Source: Deltaproteobacteria bacterium (GTDB lineage Bacteria > Myxococcota_A > Polyangia > Fen-1088). From it: a stretch of DNA of 55,921 bases. This document shows, in pieces, positions 46,939-55,921 of the stretch. The notes under the pieces were generated by a model that worked only from the letters and a program-made list of their open reading frames with translations, searched no databases and had not been told where the DNA came from. Where the stretch lies: the NCBI GenBank assembly GCA_016935975.1, contig JAFGPX010000162.1:1-55921 (forward strand), written 5' to 3'. The position numbers and the translations under genes were made by a program. Positions within the stretch are counted from its first letter, which is position 1, and each line of letters opens with the position of its first letter.

Positions 46939-48317
46939 GAATCACGCTCGGACTCGACTCGACCTCGCTTAGCCGGCGCTACCCGAGGCTGGCCATCTTG
47001 GCCACTCTGTTCATGGCCTTCGGCCTGCCGCTCGGGCTCTACGTCGCGGCCCTGGCCGTCTTCCCGCTCAACACGCCGGAGCGCCTCGACGCCATGGCCG
47101 AGCAATGGCTGGGCTACGATCTGGCCGGCTCGCCATACCGCTACATCGTGTACACGGCGTTCCTGCTCTTGGTCGCGTTCATCGCCGTCAACTACACCGC
47201 GGTCTTCGGCGGCGTGTCCACCTGGGTCGAGCGCCGCGTGGCCGGCCGCATGCAGAGCCGCATCGGCCCGAACCGCCCGGGCGCGGCCGGCTTTCTGTCC
47301 TGGGTCGCCGACGCGGTGAAGATGATCCTCAAGGAGGACACGATTCCGGCGGAGGCCGACCATCTGCTCTTCCGCGCCGCGCCCTACTTCTCGATGGTCG
47401 GTCTGCTCCTGCCCTTCGTGGTGCTGCCTTTCGGCGAGGCCACGGTGGTGACCGACATGAACGTTGGCGTGTTCTACGTGGCCGCGGCCAGCGCGTTCGT
47501 GGTCGTGGGGATCTTGGTGTCGGGCTGGGCGTCGAATTCCAAGTGGGCGCTCTTCGGCGGCATCCGCGGCGCCGCGCAGGTGATGTCGTACGAGATTCCG
47601 GCCGGCATCGCCATGATGGTGCCGGTGCTCATGGCGGGAACCCTGTCCATGCAAGGCATCGTGCGCGCCCAGGGCGGCTGGCCTTGGCAATGGTTCGTGT
47701 TCCAGAATCCGGCGGCTTTCGTGGCGTTCTTCATCGCGGTGACCGCCTCGCTCGCCGAGGGCAACCGCACGCCCTTCGATCTGCCCGAGGCCGAGTCCGA
47801 GCTGGTGGCGGGCTACCACGCCGAGTACTCGGGATTCCGTCTGGCCATCTTCCTCATGGTCGAGTGGGCCAACATGTGGATCATGGCCGGCCTCGCCGTG
47901 ACCCTGTTTCTCGGCGGCTGGCAGGTGCCGGGCTACGGCGCGGAAGACTACGCGCGCTTGCTCGGCACTGGCCTTCTGCCCGCGCCGGGGTGGTTCGGGT
48001 TGCAGCTTCTGTCCATGCTGATGTTCGTCGTCAAGACCTGGGCGCTGGTCTTCGTCTTCATCTGGCTGCGCTGGACCCTGCCGCGCGTGCGCGTGGATCA
48101 GATGATGAGCCTGTGTTGGAAGTACCTGGTGCCGGGGGCCTTCCTGTGCTTCGTCGTGACCCTGGTCTGGCAGCTCCTGGTGCCGCCGGCGGGGGTTGCC
48201 TTCACCGGCTACGCGCTGACGGCGCTCGCGCTCTTCGTGCTCGCAAAGTTCGCCGTCGCCACCCGGCGGAACATCAGCAAGGTCGCGGGCCACCGCGTGG
48301 ATCTCGGCAATTGGTGA
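46935..48317 (+). CDS. nuoH: NADH-quinone oxidoreductase subunit H
   Basis: A 460-residue membrane subunit, longer than the usual 320-350. The core motifs are [28 protein letters not shown] and [21 protein letters not shown], which line the quinone channel. An N-terminal extension of about 60 residues adds a membrane helix ([20 protein letters not shown]) and there is also a longer C-terminus (ending [15 protein letters not shown]). GTG 46935 is supported by the overlap with nuoD. Confidence 0.96.
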   Translation: MRITLGLDSTSLSRRYPRLAILATLFMAFGLPLGLYVAALAVFPLNTPERLDAMAEQWLGYDLAGSPYRYIVYTAFLLLVAFIAVNYTAVFGGVSTWVERRVAGRMQSRIGPNRPGAAGFLSWVADAVKMILKEDTIPAEADHLLFRAAPYFSMVGLLLPFVVLPFGEATVVTDMNVGVFYVAAASAFVVVGILVSGWASNSKWALFGGIRGAAQVMSYEIPAGIAMMVPVLMAGTLSMQGIVRAQGGWPWQWFVFQNPAAFVAFFIAVTASLAEGNRTPFDLPEAESELVAGYHAEYSGFRLAIFLMVEWANMWIMAGLAVTLFLGGWQVPGYGAEDYARLLGTGLLPAPGWFGLQLLSMLMFVVKTWALVFVFIWLRWTLPRVRVDQMMSLCWKYLVPGAFLCFVVTLVWQLLVPPAGVAFTGYALTALALFVLAKFAVATRRNISKVAGHRVDLGNW

Positions 48318-48323
48318 TGGACC

Positions 48324-48902
48324 ATGGCGCAAGGAATCCGCGCATACTTCGGGCACATCACGGACGTCGTCACGACGTTTTGGGAAGGCCTGTCGGTCAC
48401 GCTGTCGTACATGCTGCGCCGGCCGATCACGGTGCAGTACCCCGACCGCGTCGAGAAGCGCGTGGCGGACACGCTGCCTCCGCGCTACCGCGGCATTCTC
48501 GAGGTGGACACGGCGGTGTGCACGGGCTGCATGGCTTGCGAGCGCGCCTGTCCCATCGGCGTCATCAAGATCTCGACCGACAAGGATCCGGGGAATCCCA
48601 AGCAACGGGTCATCACCCAGTTCGACATCGACGTCGGCAAGTGCATGTTCTGCGGTCTGTGCGTCGAGCCTTGTCCGACCGGCGCCATTGCGCACACGCG
48701 CGAATTCGAGGCGACCCGCAAACATGTCGATAGCCTGGTGTTTCGTTGGGTGCCCGATCCCGCCAAGCCGGTGCCTTTCTATCGGCCGGTCAAGGGCCAG
48801 GACGCCCCGCGCGCGCCGGTCGGCGAGATCCTGCGCCGGTGCCTGGCCGCCGCCTCTTGGATCGAGCGGCCGAGCTTCTTGCCCGAAGAAAGGAAGCCCT
48901 AG
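48324..48902 (+). CDS. nuoI: NADH-quinone oxidoreductase subunit I
   Basis: A 192-residue ferredoxin-like subunit with two [4Fe-4S] clusters: C66-x2-C69-x2-C72-x3-C76 (VCTGCMACERACP) and C107-x2-C110-x2-C113-x3-C117 (KCMFCGLCVEPCP), passing electrons to NuoB. A longer-than-usual amphipathic N-terminus and a Pro-rich C-terminal tail are present. In the absence of nuoEFG here, this subunit would be the entry for electrons from another donor such as ferredoxin, or from NuoEFG encoded elsewhere. Confidence 0.96.
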   Translation: MAQGIRAYFGHITDVVTTFWEGLSVTLSYMLRRPITVQYPDRVEKRVADTLPPRYRGILEVDTAVCTGCMACERACPIGVIKISTDKDPGNPKQRVITQFDIDVGKCMFCGLCVEPCPTGAIAHTREFEATRKHVDSLVFRWVPDPAKPVPFYRPVKGQDAPRAPVGEILRRCLAAASWIERPSFLPEERKP

Positions 48903-48905
48903 GGG

Positions 48906-49412
48906 ATGAACACCCAGTTCGCCATCTTCGTTTTTCTCGCCCTGGCCACCCTGATCGGCGCGGCGTCCGTGGCCCTATCGCGCAACATCTTCTGGAGCGC
49001 CATGGGCCTGCTGTCGTGTCTGGTCGGCGTGGGCGGGCTCTACGTCATGCTCTCCGCGGACTTCGTGGCCATCACGCAGCTTCTGGTCTACATCGGCGGG
49101 GTGCTGGTGCTCATCCTCTTCGCTATCATGCTCACGAGCCAAATCCAGGAGATCAGCGTCTCGAATCGCAGCGTGGGGCTGGTTGGCGGCTACCTCATCT
49201 TCTTCGTGGTTTCCACCCTGCTTTCGTTCGTGGCCCTGTGGGCTCCGTGGCGGCTGACGAGCAAGGAGCCGGTGGCCAACACCACCGTGGCGCTGGGCGA
49301 CGGGCTTCTGGGCACGTGGCTTCTGCCCTTCGAGATCGCGTCGGTGCTGCTGGTCGCCACCCTGGTCGGCGCCATCGTCATCGCTCGCAAGGAAGTCAAG
49401 TCGGACTCGTGA
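48906..49412 (+). CDS. nuoJ: NADH-quinone oxidoreductase subunit J
   Basis: A 168-residue membrane subunit with five helices. Family pattern: NIFWSAMGLLSCLVGVGGLY, then FVAITQLLVYIGGVLVLILF, containing the conserved pi-bulge helix region. The start is three bases after the nuoI stop, and nuoK follows after 19 bases. Confidence 0.94.
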   Translation: MNTQFAIFVFLALATLIGAASVALSRNIFWSAMGLLSCLVGVGGLYVMLSADFVAITQLLVYIGGVLVLILFAIMLTSQIQEISVSNRSVGLVGGYLIFFVVSTLLSFVALWAPWRLTSKEPVANTTVALGDGLLGTWLLPFEIASVLLVATLVGAIVIARKEVKSDS

Positions 49413-49431
49413 TGGAGAGGCAGTAGACACC

Positions 49432-49743
49432 ATGCCGCATCTCACGCTCAGTCACTTCCTGGTCGTCTCCGCCTTGCTCTTCGGCTTCGGCGTCCTGGCC
49501 GTGGTCACCCGCCGCAACGCCGTGGCCGTGCTCATGGGCATCGAGTTGATTCTGAACGCGGCCAACTTGAATCTGGTGGCCTTCGGCCGTTACGTGGCGG
49601 GCGGCATCTCGGGCCAGGTCTTCGGTCTGTTCGTCATCGTGCTGGCCGCGGCCGAAGCCGCCGTGGGCCTGGCCATCATCCTGGCCATCTACCAGATGGT
49701 GCGCAACATCGACACGTCGCAAGCCACGACGCTCAAGGAATAG
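49432..49743 (+). CDS. nuoK: NADH-quinone oxidoreductase subunit K
   Basis: A 103-residue three-helix subunit. Conserved acidic residues of the proton path are visible in MGIELILNAANLN and in VLAAAEAAVGLAIILAIY. Length equals that of the family (about 100). Confidence 0.96.
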   Translation: MPHLTLSHFLVVSALLFGFGVLAVVTRRNAVAVLMGIELILNAANLNLVAFGRYVAGGISGQVFGLFVIVLAAAEAAVGLAIILAIYQMVRNIDTSQATTLKE

Positions 49744-49759
49744 GGCGGCGGGACTCACC

Positions 49760-52006
49760 ATGGAACACACGCTGCAAGCAGCCGCACACGCCACGGGCCC
49801 GCTGCCGACCCACGCCGCAGGCTACCTGTGGCTCATCCCGTTCTTGCCGCTCGTGGGCGCGGTCATCAACGCCACCATGGGCGCGCGCCTGCAGCGTCGC
49901 TTCGGCAAGGGCCTGGTCCACGTCATTGGCGTCGGCACGGTGGCGCTCTCCTTCGTCGTCGCCTGCATCGCCTTCGTGCAGATGTGGGGGCTGCCGCCCG
50001 AGCACCGCTTCCTGCAGAACACCGTGTGGAACGCGTTTACGGCCGGCAAGGTCTCGGTGGATCTCGGGTTCGCCCTGGATCCTCTGAGCATGATGATGGC
50101 CCTCGCCGTCACCTTCATCAGCGCGCTCATCCACGTGTTCTCCATCGGCTACATGGCCGACGAGCCGTCGTATTGGCGCTTCTTCGCCTATATGAACCTG
50201 TTCGTCTTCTCGATGCTGCTGCTCGTGATGGGCGACAACTTCGTGCTCATGTTCTTCGGTTGGGAGGGCGTGGGCCTCTGCAGCTACCTGCTCATCGCCT
50301 TCTGGTACACGGATCCACAGAAGGCCGCGGCCGGCATGAAGGCCTTCATCACCAACCGCTTCGGCGACTTCGGCTTCGTGGTGGGCGTGTTCTTGCTTTT
50401 CTGGGCGCTCGGCGGGGCTTGGCAGCAGGCCCCCGACGGCAAGACCAAGTACGTCGAGACCGACGCGCACGCGGCCGCGTACGTTGCGGCGGCGCGTGGC
50501 GAAGGGCAAGGGGTGCCACACGTCGAGATTGGTCCCACCCTCAACTTCCGACTGCTGCGCGACCAGATCGTCAACACGGACACGGGCGTGGCCGAGAAGC
50601 TGAAGGCGCAGAAGATGTTCGGCTTCGGCATCCTGGGCGTGATTGGCATCCTGCTTTTCGTCGGGGCCATGGGCAAGAGCGCGCAGTTGCCGCTGCACGT
50701 CTGGTTGCCCGACGCCATGGCCGGTCCCACGCCGGTATCGGCCTTGATCCACGCCGCCACCATGGTGACGGCCGGCGTGTACATGGTGGCTCGGCTCAAT
50801 TTTCTCTTCGCGCTGTCGGCCACGGCCATGGGCTGGGTCGCCCTCATCGGCGCGCTCACCGCGCTCTTCGCCGCCTCGATCGGCTTCTTCCAGTACGACA
50901 TCAAGAAGGTGCTGGCCTACTCCACGGTCTCGCAGCTCGGCTTCATGTTCATCGGCGTGGGCGTGGGCGCGTACTGGGCCGGCGCCTACCACCTGCTCAC
51001 GCACGCCTTCTTCAAGGCCACGCTCTTCCTCTGCTCCGGCTCGGTCATTCTCGCCTGCCACCACGAGCAGGACATGCGCAAGATGGGCGGGCTCGGCAAG
51101 CCGATGCCGATCACCCGGTGGACCTACCTCGTCGCGTGCTTCGCCATCGCCGGGTTCCCGTGGGCCAGCGGTTTCTATTCCAAGGACGAGATCCTGTGGA
51201 AGGCCTTCACGCAGGAGGGGCTGAAGTTCCTGGGCATGCCTATGCCGTATCTGGGGCAGCTCATCTACTTGATCGGCATCGTGGCGGCCACGGGAACGTC
51301 GTTCTACATGTTCCGCAGCTACTACATGACGTTCTCGGGCGAATACCGGGGCCACGGCCACCGCCACTTGCCCAAGGAGTCGCCTCTTTCCATCACGCTG
51401 GTGCTCGTCGCCTTGGCCACGGGCGCGGTGCTGGCGGCGGTGATCGGCATTCCCTACGCCTGGACGGGACATGCGCCGCTGCTCGAGCACTGGCTCGAGC
51501 CGGCCTTGCCGGCCATCGTGCACTTCGCCGAGAAGTCGCACGCCACCGAGTACCTGTTCCAGCTCATCGGCGTTTCGGTCGGCGTGATCGGCTGGGTAGC
51601 CGCGCGGGCCCTCTACAAGGACGGCAGGAGCCAGGTGCCGGCGCGCTTGCTTCTGCGCTGGAAGCGAGCGTGGACCGTGGTCTACAACAAGTACTACGTC
51701 GACGAGATCTATCAGGCGACCATCCTGCGCGGCTCGGTGGGGTTCGCGCGGCTGTGCTCGTGGTTCGACAAGTACATCATCGACGGCCTGGTGAACCTGG
51801 CTGGCGCCATCGCGCGCGTGGCGGCCGAGCTGGACGGCGCCATCGATCGCTACATCGTCGACGGCGCCGTCAACCTGGTGGCTGGGGCGACCCTGGCCGC
51901 GGGGCGCGGGCTGCGCCGGCTACAGACCGGCCGCATCCAGACCTATCTCTACGGTGCCCTGGCCGGGGCCATCGCCATCGTGTTTTTGAACTTCCTCCTC
52001 AAGTGA
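49760..52006 (+). CDS. nuoL: NADH-quinone oxidoreductase subunit L
   Basis: A 748-residue Mrp-antiporter-like subunit with the long lateral helix. Motifs: MFFGWEGVGLCSYLLIAFWY, GKSAQLPLHVWLPDAMAGPT, ALIHAATMVTAGVYMVARL and HAFFKATLFLCSGSVI. It is longer than E. coli NuoL (613): an internal insertion at about residues 226-285 (polar, with TDAHAAAYVAAARGEG) and a C-terminal amphipathic extension are visible. Proton translocation is inferred from the family. Confidence 0.96.
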   Translation: MEHTLQAAAHATGPLPTHAAGYLWLIPFLPLVGAVINATMGARLQRRFGKGLVHVIGVGTVALSFVVACIAFVQMWGLPPEHRFLQNTVWNAFTAGKVSVDLGFALDPLSMMMALAVTFISALIHVFSIGYMADEPSYWRFFAYMNLFVFSMLLLVMGDNFVLMFFGWEGVGLCSYLLIAFWYTDPQKAAAGMKAFITNRFGDFGFVVGVFLLFWALGGAWQQAPDGKTKYVETDAHAAAYVAAARGEGQGVPHVEIGPTLNFRLLRDQIVNTDTGVAEKLKAQKMFGFGILGVIGILLFVGAMGKSAQLPLHVWLPDAMAGPTPVSALIHAATMVTAGVYMVARLNFLFALSATAMGWVALIGALTALFAASIGFFQYDIKKVLAYSTVSQLGFMFIGVGVGAYWAGAYHLLTHAFFKATLFLCSGSVILACHHEQDMRKMGGLGKPMPITRWTYLVACFAIAGFPWASGFYSKDEILWKAFTQEGLKFLGMPMPYLGQLIYLIGIVAATGTSFYMFRSYYMTFSGEYRGHGHRHLPKESPLSITLVLVALATGAVLAAVIGIPYAWTGHAPLLEHWLEPALPAIVHFAEKSHATEYLFQLIGVSVGVIGWVAARALYKDGRSQVPARLLLRWKRAWTVVYNKYYVDEIYQATILRGSVGFARLCSWFDKYIIDGLVNLAGAIARVAAELDGAIDRYIVDGAVNLVAGATLAAGRGLRRLQTGRIQTYLYGALAGAIAIVFLNFLLK

Positions 52007-52028
52007 CGACGACCGGGGTAATGCGCTC

Positions 52029-53678
52029 ATGATCAGTCAACAGAACGTCCTCTCCTGGGCCACCTTTTTCCCGCTCATCGGCCTGGCGGTGATTCTCATC
52101 CTGATGGCGACCCGCTATTTTCTGGGCTTCTCCCGGCGCGCGCTCGACGAGCTGGCGCGCAGCACGGGCCTGATAGCCAGCGGTCTGTCCTTCTTCTGCT
52201 CGGTGCTGGCCTGGGTGTGGTTCGATCCGTCCCAATCCGGCGTGCAGCTCGTGCAGCACTTCACGTGGATCAAGGGTTTCAACATCGAGTACCTGGTGGG
52301 CGTCGACGGCTTGTCGATATCGATGGTGCTTCTGACCGGGCTCATCTCGTTCGTGGCCTTCGTCGCCTCCATGCCCTGGTGGAGTAGCGCCAAGTACGCG
52401 CGGATGGCGGGCATGGTCGAGCACGGGCATGACGACGGCCATCACCCCCAGCACTTCTCGGTCCGCATGGTGCCGGGCTACATGTGCATGCTGTTGCTCC
52501 TGCAGACCGGCATGATGGGCACCTTCGTCGCCTTGGACATGTTCCTGTTCTACGTGTTCTGGGAGGTGATGCTCTTGCCGATGTACTTCCTCATCGGCAT
52601 CTGGGGCGGACCGCGCAAGGAATACGCCGCCATCAAGTTCTTCCTCTACACGCTCGTCGGCTCGGTGCTGATGCTCCTGGCCATCATCGGCATCTACTAC
52701 AACAGCCATGCGGCACCGCTGGCCGACGGCTCGATGTCGGCCGGCCACACCTTCAACCTGATCGAGCTGGCCAAACAGGGCCAAGAGGGCGTGTTCGCGG
52801 GCTCGCCGGCCGTGCTCGGCTTCGCCTTTTCCAAGATCGCCTTCATCGCGCTGTTCATCGGTTTCGCCATCAAGATCCCGATGTTCCCGTTCCACACCTG
52901 GTTGCCGGACGCGCACGTCGAGGCGCCGACCCCGGTTTCGGTCATCCTGGCCGGCATCCTTCTGAAGATGGGCCCCTACGGCATCCTGCGCTTCAACTAT
53001 CCGCTCCTGCCCGACGCCACGCAGTGGGCGGCCTGGGTGGTGGCGCTTTTCGGCGTGATCAACATCGTGTACGCCGCCTTCGTGTGTCTGGCCCAGAGCG
53101 ATCTCAAGAAGCTCATCGCCTACTCGTCGGTCAGCCACATGGGCTTCACCCTGCTCGGCATGTCGGCCATGACCCCGACCGGGATCTCGGGCGCCGTGTT
53201 CAACATGTTCTCCCACGGCATCATCTCGCCCATGCTGTTCCTCATCGCCGGCGTGATCTACGACCGGGCCCACCACCGCGAGATCGGCCGCTTCGGCGGA
53301 CTGGCGCAGGCCTTGCCCGAATACGCCGGCATCACCGGCCTGGCCTTCTTCGCCTCGCTGGGGTTGCCCGGCATGTGCGGCTTCGTGTCCGAGTTCCTGG
53401 TGCTGGTGGGCTCGTTCCCCGTGTTCCTGGGTTTCACCATCATCTCGGCCACCGCCGTCATCATCACCGCGGCCTACTACCTGTGGGCCATTCACCGCGC
53501 CTTCCTGGGCAAGCTCAATCCCGTCTACAAGGACTACCCCGACCTGGTGTGGCGCGAGCGCCTGGTGCTCTATCCGCTCGGCGCCATCGCCATCGTGCTC
53601 GGCTTCTATCCGCAGGCCGTGCTCGGCGTCATCAACCCCGCGCTCACCCTGCTCGTCAGCGGCCTACGGCCGATGTGA
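52029..53678 (+). CDS. nuoM: NADH-quinone oxidoreductase subunit M
   Basis: A 549-residue antiporter-like subunit with the family motifs FYVFWEVMLLPMYFLIGIWG, KIPMFPFHTWLPDAHVEAPT and LIAYSSVSHMGF. A His-rich insertion (HGHDDGHHPQHF) lies in the loop after the third to fourth helix (residues about 132-145). It starts 22 bases after nuoL. Confidence 0.96.
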   Translation: MISQQNVLSWATFFPLIGLAVILILMATRYFLGFSRRALDELARSTGLIASGLSFFCSVLAWVWFDPSQSGVQLVQHFTWIKGFNIEYLVGVDGLSISMVLLTGLISFVAFVASMPWWSSAKYARMAGMVEHGHDDGHHPQHFSVRMVPGYMCMLLLLQTGMMGTFVALDMFLFYVFWEVMLLPMYFLIGIWGGPRKEYAAIKFFLYTLVGSVLMLLAIIGIYYNSHAAPLADGSMSAGHTFNLIELAKQGQEGVFAGSPAVLGFAFSKIAFIALFIGFAIKIPMFPFHTWLPDAHVEAPTPVSVILAGILLKMGPYGILRFNYPLLPDATQWAAWVVALFGVINIVYAAFVCLAQSDLKKLIAYSSVSHMGFTLLGMSAMTPTGISGAVFNMFSHGIISPMLFLIAGVIYDRAHHREIGRFGGLAQALPEYAGITGLAFFASLGLPGMCGFVSEFLVLVGSFPVFLGFTIISATAVIITAAYYLWAIHRAFLGKLNPVYKDYPDLVWRERLVLYPLGAIAIVLGFYPQAVLGVINPALTLLVSGLRPM

Positions 53679-53699
53679 TCGCCAGGCGCCAAGGCCACC

Positions 53700-55244
53700 A
53701 TGACCATCACCCAATTCAACATCGCGAGCGCTTCCTGGTTTCGGCCCGAGCTGGCGCTGACCGCCGGGATCCTGCTGCTGTTTCTGCTGGACGTCCTCGT
53801 CCGGAAGCAGAGCCGCTATCGCGTGGCCGTCCTGACCGTGGCCGCGCTCGCATGCGTCGGCGTGGCGGCCGCCCTCCTGGCATTCCAGCCCGTCGAGAGC
53901 CGCGCCATGTTCAACGGCATGATCGCCAGCGATCCGTTCGCGACTTTCTGGAAGTGGCTGTTCCTCGGAGCCGCCGCCCTGACCGTGCTCATCGCCGCGC
54001 GCTCGGACGAGTTCCCCTCGCCACGCATCGGCGTGTTCTACGCGCTTCTGCTTTCGGTGGTGCTCGGCATGTTCCTCATGGCCACCTCGCTCGACCTGCT
54101 CATGCTCTACCTCGCGATCGAGATGGTGTCGCTGCCGAGCTACGCCATCGCCGGCTACAAGCCGGGCGACCGCCGCGCCGCCGAGGCGTCGCTCAAGTAC
54201 GTGATCTACGGCGGCGTGGCCTCGGGCATCATGCTCTTCGGGCTGTCGTACATCTACGGGCTCGTGGGCAGCACGAATCTAACCGCGCTCGGCGTGCGCC
54301 TGGAGAGCCTGGCCGCGCCGGCCTCGGCGGGCGGCCAGCTCGGCCTGCGCGTGGCGCTCATGGTCGCGGTGATCTTCGTGCTGTGCGGGATCGGCTACAA
54401 GATCGCGGCCGTGCCCTGGCACATGTGGTGTCCCGACGTGTACGAAGGCGCGCCCACGCCGTTCGTGGCCTTCCTTTCCGTCGGGCCCAAGGCGGCGGGC
54501 TTCGCGCTCGCCGTGCGCGTCTTCTACAGCTTCCTGGCCAGCGGCGGCGGCCCCGAGGGCTTCGCGCGCGGTCTTGCCGACGTGCCCTGGCCGGCGGTGG
54601 TCGGCGTGCTCTCCGCGGTCACCATGACGCTCGGCAATCTCAGCGCGCTCCACCAGAACAACTTGAAGCGCCTGCTCGCCTACTCGTCGATCTCGCACGC
54701 CGGCTACGCCCTGATGGGCTTGGCCGCGGCTTCGCAACTTGGCGTGCAGAGCGTGATGATCTACATGCTCGTCTACCTGGTGATGAACCTCGGCGCCTTC
54801 CTCGCGGTCATCGCCATCGCGCAGGCCACGGGCTCGGAGACGATCGCCGACTGCAACGGTCTTTCGCGCCGGCATCCGCTGCTGGCCGTGACTTTCGCCG
54901 TCTTCCTGTTTTCCCTGACCGGCCTGCCGCCGCTGGCCGGCTTCGTGGGCAAGTGGTACCTGTTCGTGGCCGTGCTCAGTCATTACGCCGGGGACGGCGG
55001 CGCTTGGTACGTCACCCTCGCTGTGATTGCGGCGTTGAACACGGCCATCTCGCTCTACTACTACGTGCGCATCATCCGGGCCATGTTCATCGAGGCGCCC
55101 GCCGGCGAGCTGGTGGTGCGGCCGAGGGTCAGCTACCAGATCATGCTCGGCACGTTCTCGGCGGCGCTCTTGCTCTTCGGCGTCTGGTGGAACCCGCTCA
55201 TCGAGTGGACGCAGGCGTCGCTGACGTTTCTGACGAGGGGGTAG
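53700..55244 (+). CDS. nuoN: NADH-quinone oxidoreductase subunit N
   Basis: A 514-residue antiporter-like subunit and the last gene of the operon. Motifs: LYLAIEMVSLPSYAIAGYK, KIAAVPWHMWCPDVYEGAPT, LLAYSSISHAGYALMG and FLFSLTGLPPLAGFVGKW. Start ATG 53700, 21 bases after nuoM. The 245 bases between it and the converging gene at 55490 show no gene and no clear terminator hairpin. Confidence 0.96.
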   Translation: MTITQFNIASASWFRPELALTAGILLLFLLDVLVRKQSRYRVAVLTVAALACVGVAAALLAFQPVESRAMFNGMIASDPFATFWKWLFLGAAALTVLIAARSDEFPSPRIGVFYALLLSVVLGMFLMATSLDLLMLYLAIEMVSLPSYAIAGYKPGDRRAAEASLKYVIYGGVASGIMLFGLSYIYGLVGSTNLTALGVRLESLAAPASAGGQLGLRVALMVAVIFVLCGIGYKIAAVPWHMWCPDVYEGAPTPFVAFLSVGPKAAGFALAVRVFYSFLASGGGPEGFARGLADVPWPAVVGVLSAVTMTLGNLSALHQNNLKRLLAYSSISHAGYALMGLAAASQLGVQSVMIYMLVYLVMNLGAFLAVIAIAQATGSETIADCNGLSRRHPLLAVTFAVFLFSLTGLPPLAGFVGKWYLFVAVLSHYAGDGGAWYVTLAVIAALNTAISLYYYVRIIRAMFIEAPAGELVVRPRVSYQIMLGTFSAALLLFGVWWNPLIEWTQASLTFLTRG

Positions 55245-55489
55245 GGCAAGGTGGCCGCAGGCGGCGCGCGGCCCCGCCCGTCGACACCCTGTCAGCGCGT
55301 ATCGCAACACGACCGGCCCGCCGGAATTCGTCGTCCGGGCAGTAGCCCAGAGCGCCCCAGGGCGCCTCGGGGAGACCGGCGGCGGCCGGGGGAAGCTTCG
55401 GAAAGACCGGCAGCGCGCCGGTGCCGGTCTCGCGCACCTACGGCGGGCGGTGGCGTCGCCGCAGGTCAGGGGCGAGCCGGGGATCGCGC

Positions 55490-55921
55490 CTATTGGCTGA
55501 GGGCCTTGACCAGCGGCGGAACGATGCGATGGGCGCGGTAGACACCGAAGGAGGAGGGAAGCTTGAATTCCCACACGACCTTGCCGTCGGCCTTCATCAC
55601 CTCGAAGACGCGAGCGTCACCGGCGTTCGCGCTGACCGAGCCGGCGGCGATGAGCACGTTGCCGTTGGCCAGCCGATCGGCGTCGCCGAAGTAGGCGTTG
55701 TACCACTTGTCCTTGTACCAGGCGTCGACGTTGAAGTTGCCCGGGAACTCCCACACCAGCGTCGCGGTCTTCGCGTTCTCGTCGATCTTGTATTCCACCG
55801 CACGCGAGTGGTACGTGGTCCCACCGGGGAACATGGACATGGAATAGCCACCGTTATCGAAGACGAGGATGGTGCCGTCCTCGTGGATCTCGGGATCGTG
55901 GGTGTCGCTGTACTGAGCCGA
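55490..55921 (-). CDS. Arylsulfotransferase (ASST)-like protein, C-terminal part
   Basis: The frame is open to the window end, so only the last 143 residues or so are seen. Features of the ASST beta-propeller: DGTILVFDNGG, TTYHSRAVEYKID, VWEFPGNFNVDAWY, GDADRLANGNVLIA and a final VVWEF blade with YRAHRI. ASST enzymes move sulfate between phenolic compounds in the periplasm; the catalytic His expected upstream is mostly outside this window, so activity is undetermined. It converges on the nuo operon. Confidence 0.75.
   Translation of the reverse strand, partial: SAQYSDTHDPEIHEDGTILVFDNGGYSMSMFPGGTTYHSRAVEYKIDENAKTATLVWEFPGNFNVDAWYKDKWYNAYFGDADRLANGNVLIAAGSVSANAGDARVFEVMKADGKVVWEFKLPSSFGVYRAHRIVPPLVKALSQ

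Overview
This is a strongly GC-rich window that looks like a chromosomal segment of a myxobacterium-like organism (Myxococcota). The best evidence is a secreted family 9 glycoside hydrolase ending in a Cys-x-Cys / hydrophobic helix / Arg-rich tail (the MYXO-CTERM arrangement). Supporting evidence: Gly-rich lipoproteins, a zinc-ribbon/TM/TPR protein, very large NLR-like proteins with WD40 and TPR arrays, and an 11-gene nuo operon without nuoEFG. No phage, IS element or CRISPR array was seen.

Layout. 1-9011 (+): three large proteins in tandem, namely a NACHT-like protein with 14 near-identical WD40 blades (5' end outside the window), an AAA+ protein with a C-terminal RyR domain, and a STAND-type NTPase with a helical TPR-like array. 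The first and third share a C-terminal module. This is the best candidate for an undescribed sensing or conflict system. 9194-11523 (-): zwf-pgl, the oxidative pentose phosphate branch. 11794-16446 (+): a tripartite efflux operon (TolC-like, MacA-like, ABC ATPase, MacB-like permease) with every junction overlapping as ATGA. 16967-18304 (+): a Cys-rich lipoprotein and a PAP2 phosphatase. 18437-19774 (-): glutamate dehydrogenase, divergent from a MIF-family tautomerase. 20353-26695 (+): three GT-C-like polytopic proteins with a metallophosphatase among them. 26764-28342 (+): two tRNA-Ser genes and two tandem small heat-shock proteins. 28489-33119 (+): a Gly-rich lipoprotein, the GH9 enzyme and a membrane protein of unknown function.

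33112-43793 (-): one run of reverse-strand genes holding an MBL-fold pseudoenzyme-tatB-tatC group and a probable AI-2E/PerM transporter-TPR protein-miaB-LMW phosphatase-fructosamine kinase group. 43975-55244 (+): nuoABCDHIJKLMN, a complete membrane arm plus connecting subunits of complex I without the NADH-oxidising module, so either nuoEFG lie elsewhere or another electron donor is used. 55490-end (-): the C-terminal part of an arylsulfotransferase-like beta-propeller protein.

Most genes are housekeeping or envelope functions. The accessory and unusual part is the first 9 kb. Starts were chosen from ribosome-binding sites, ATGA overlaps and family lengths; all domain calls were made by eye from translated sequence, without database searches.
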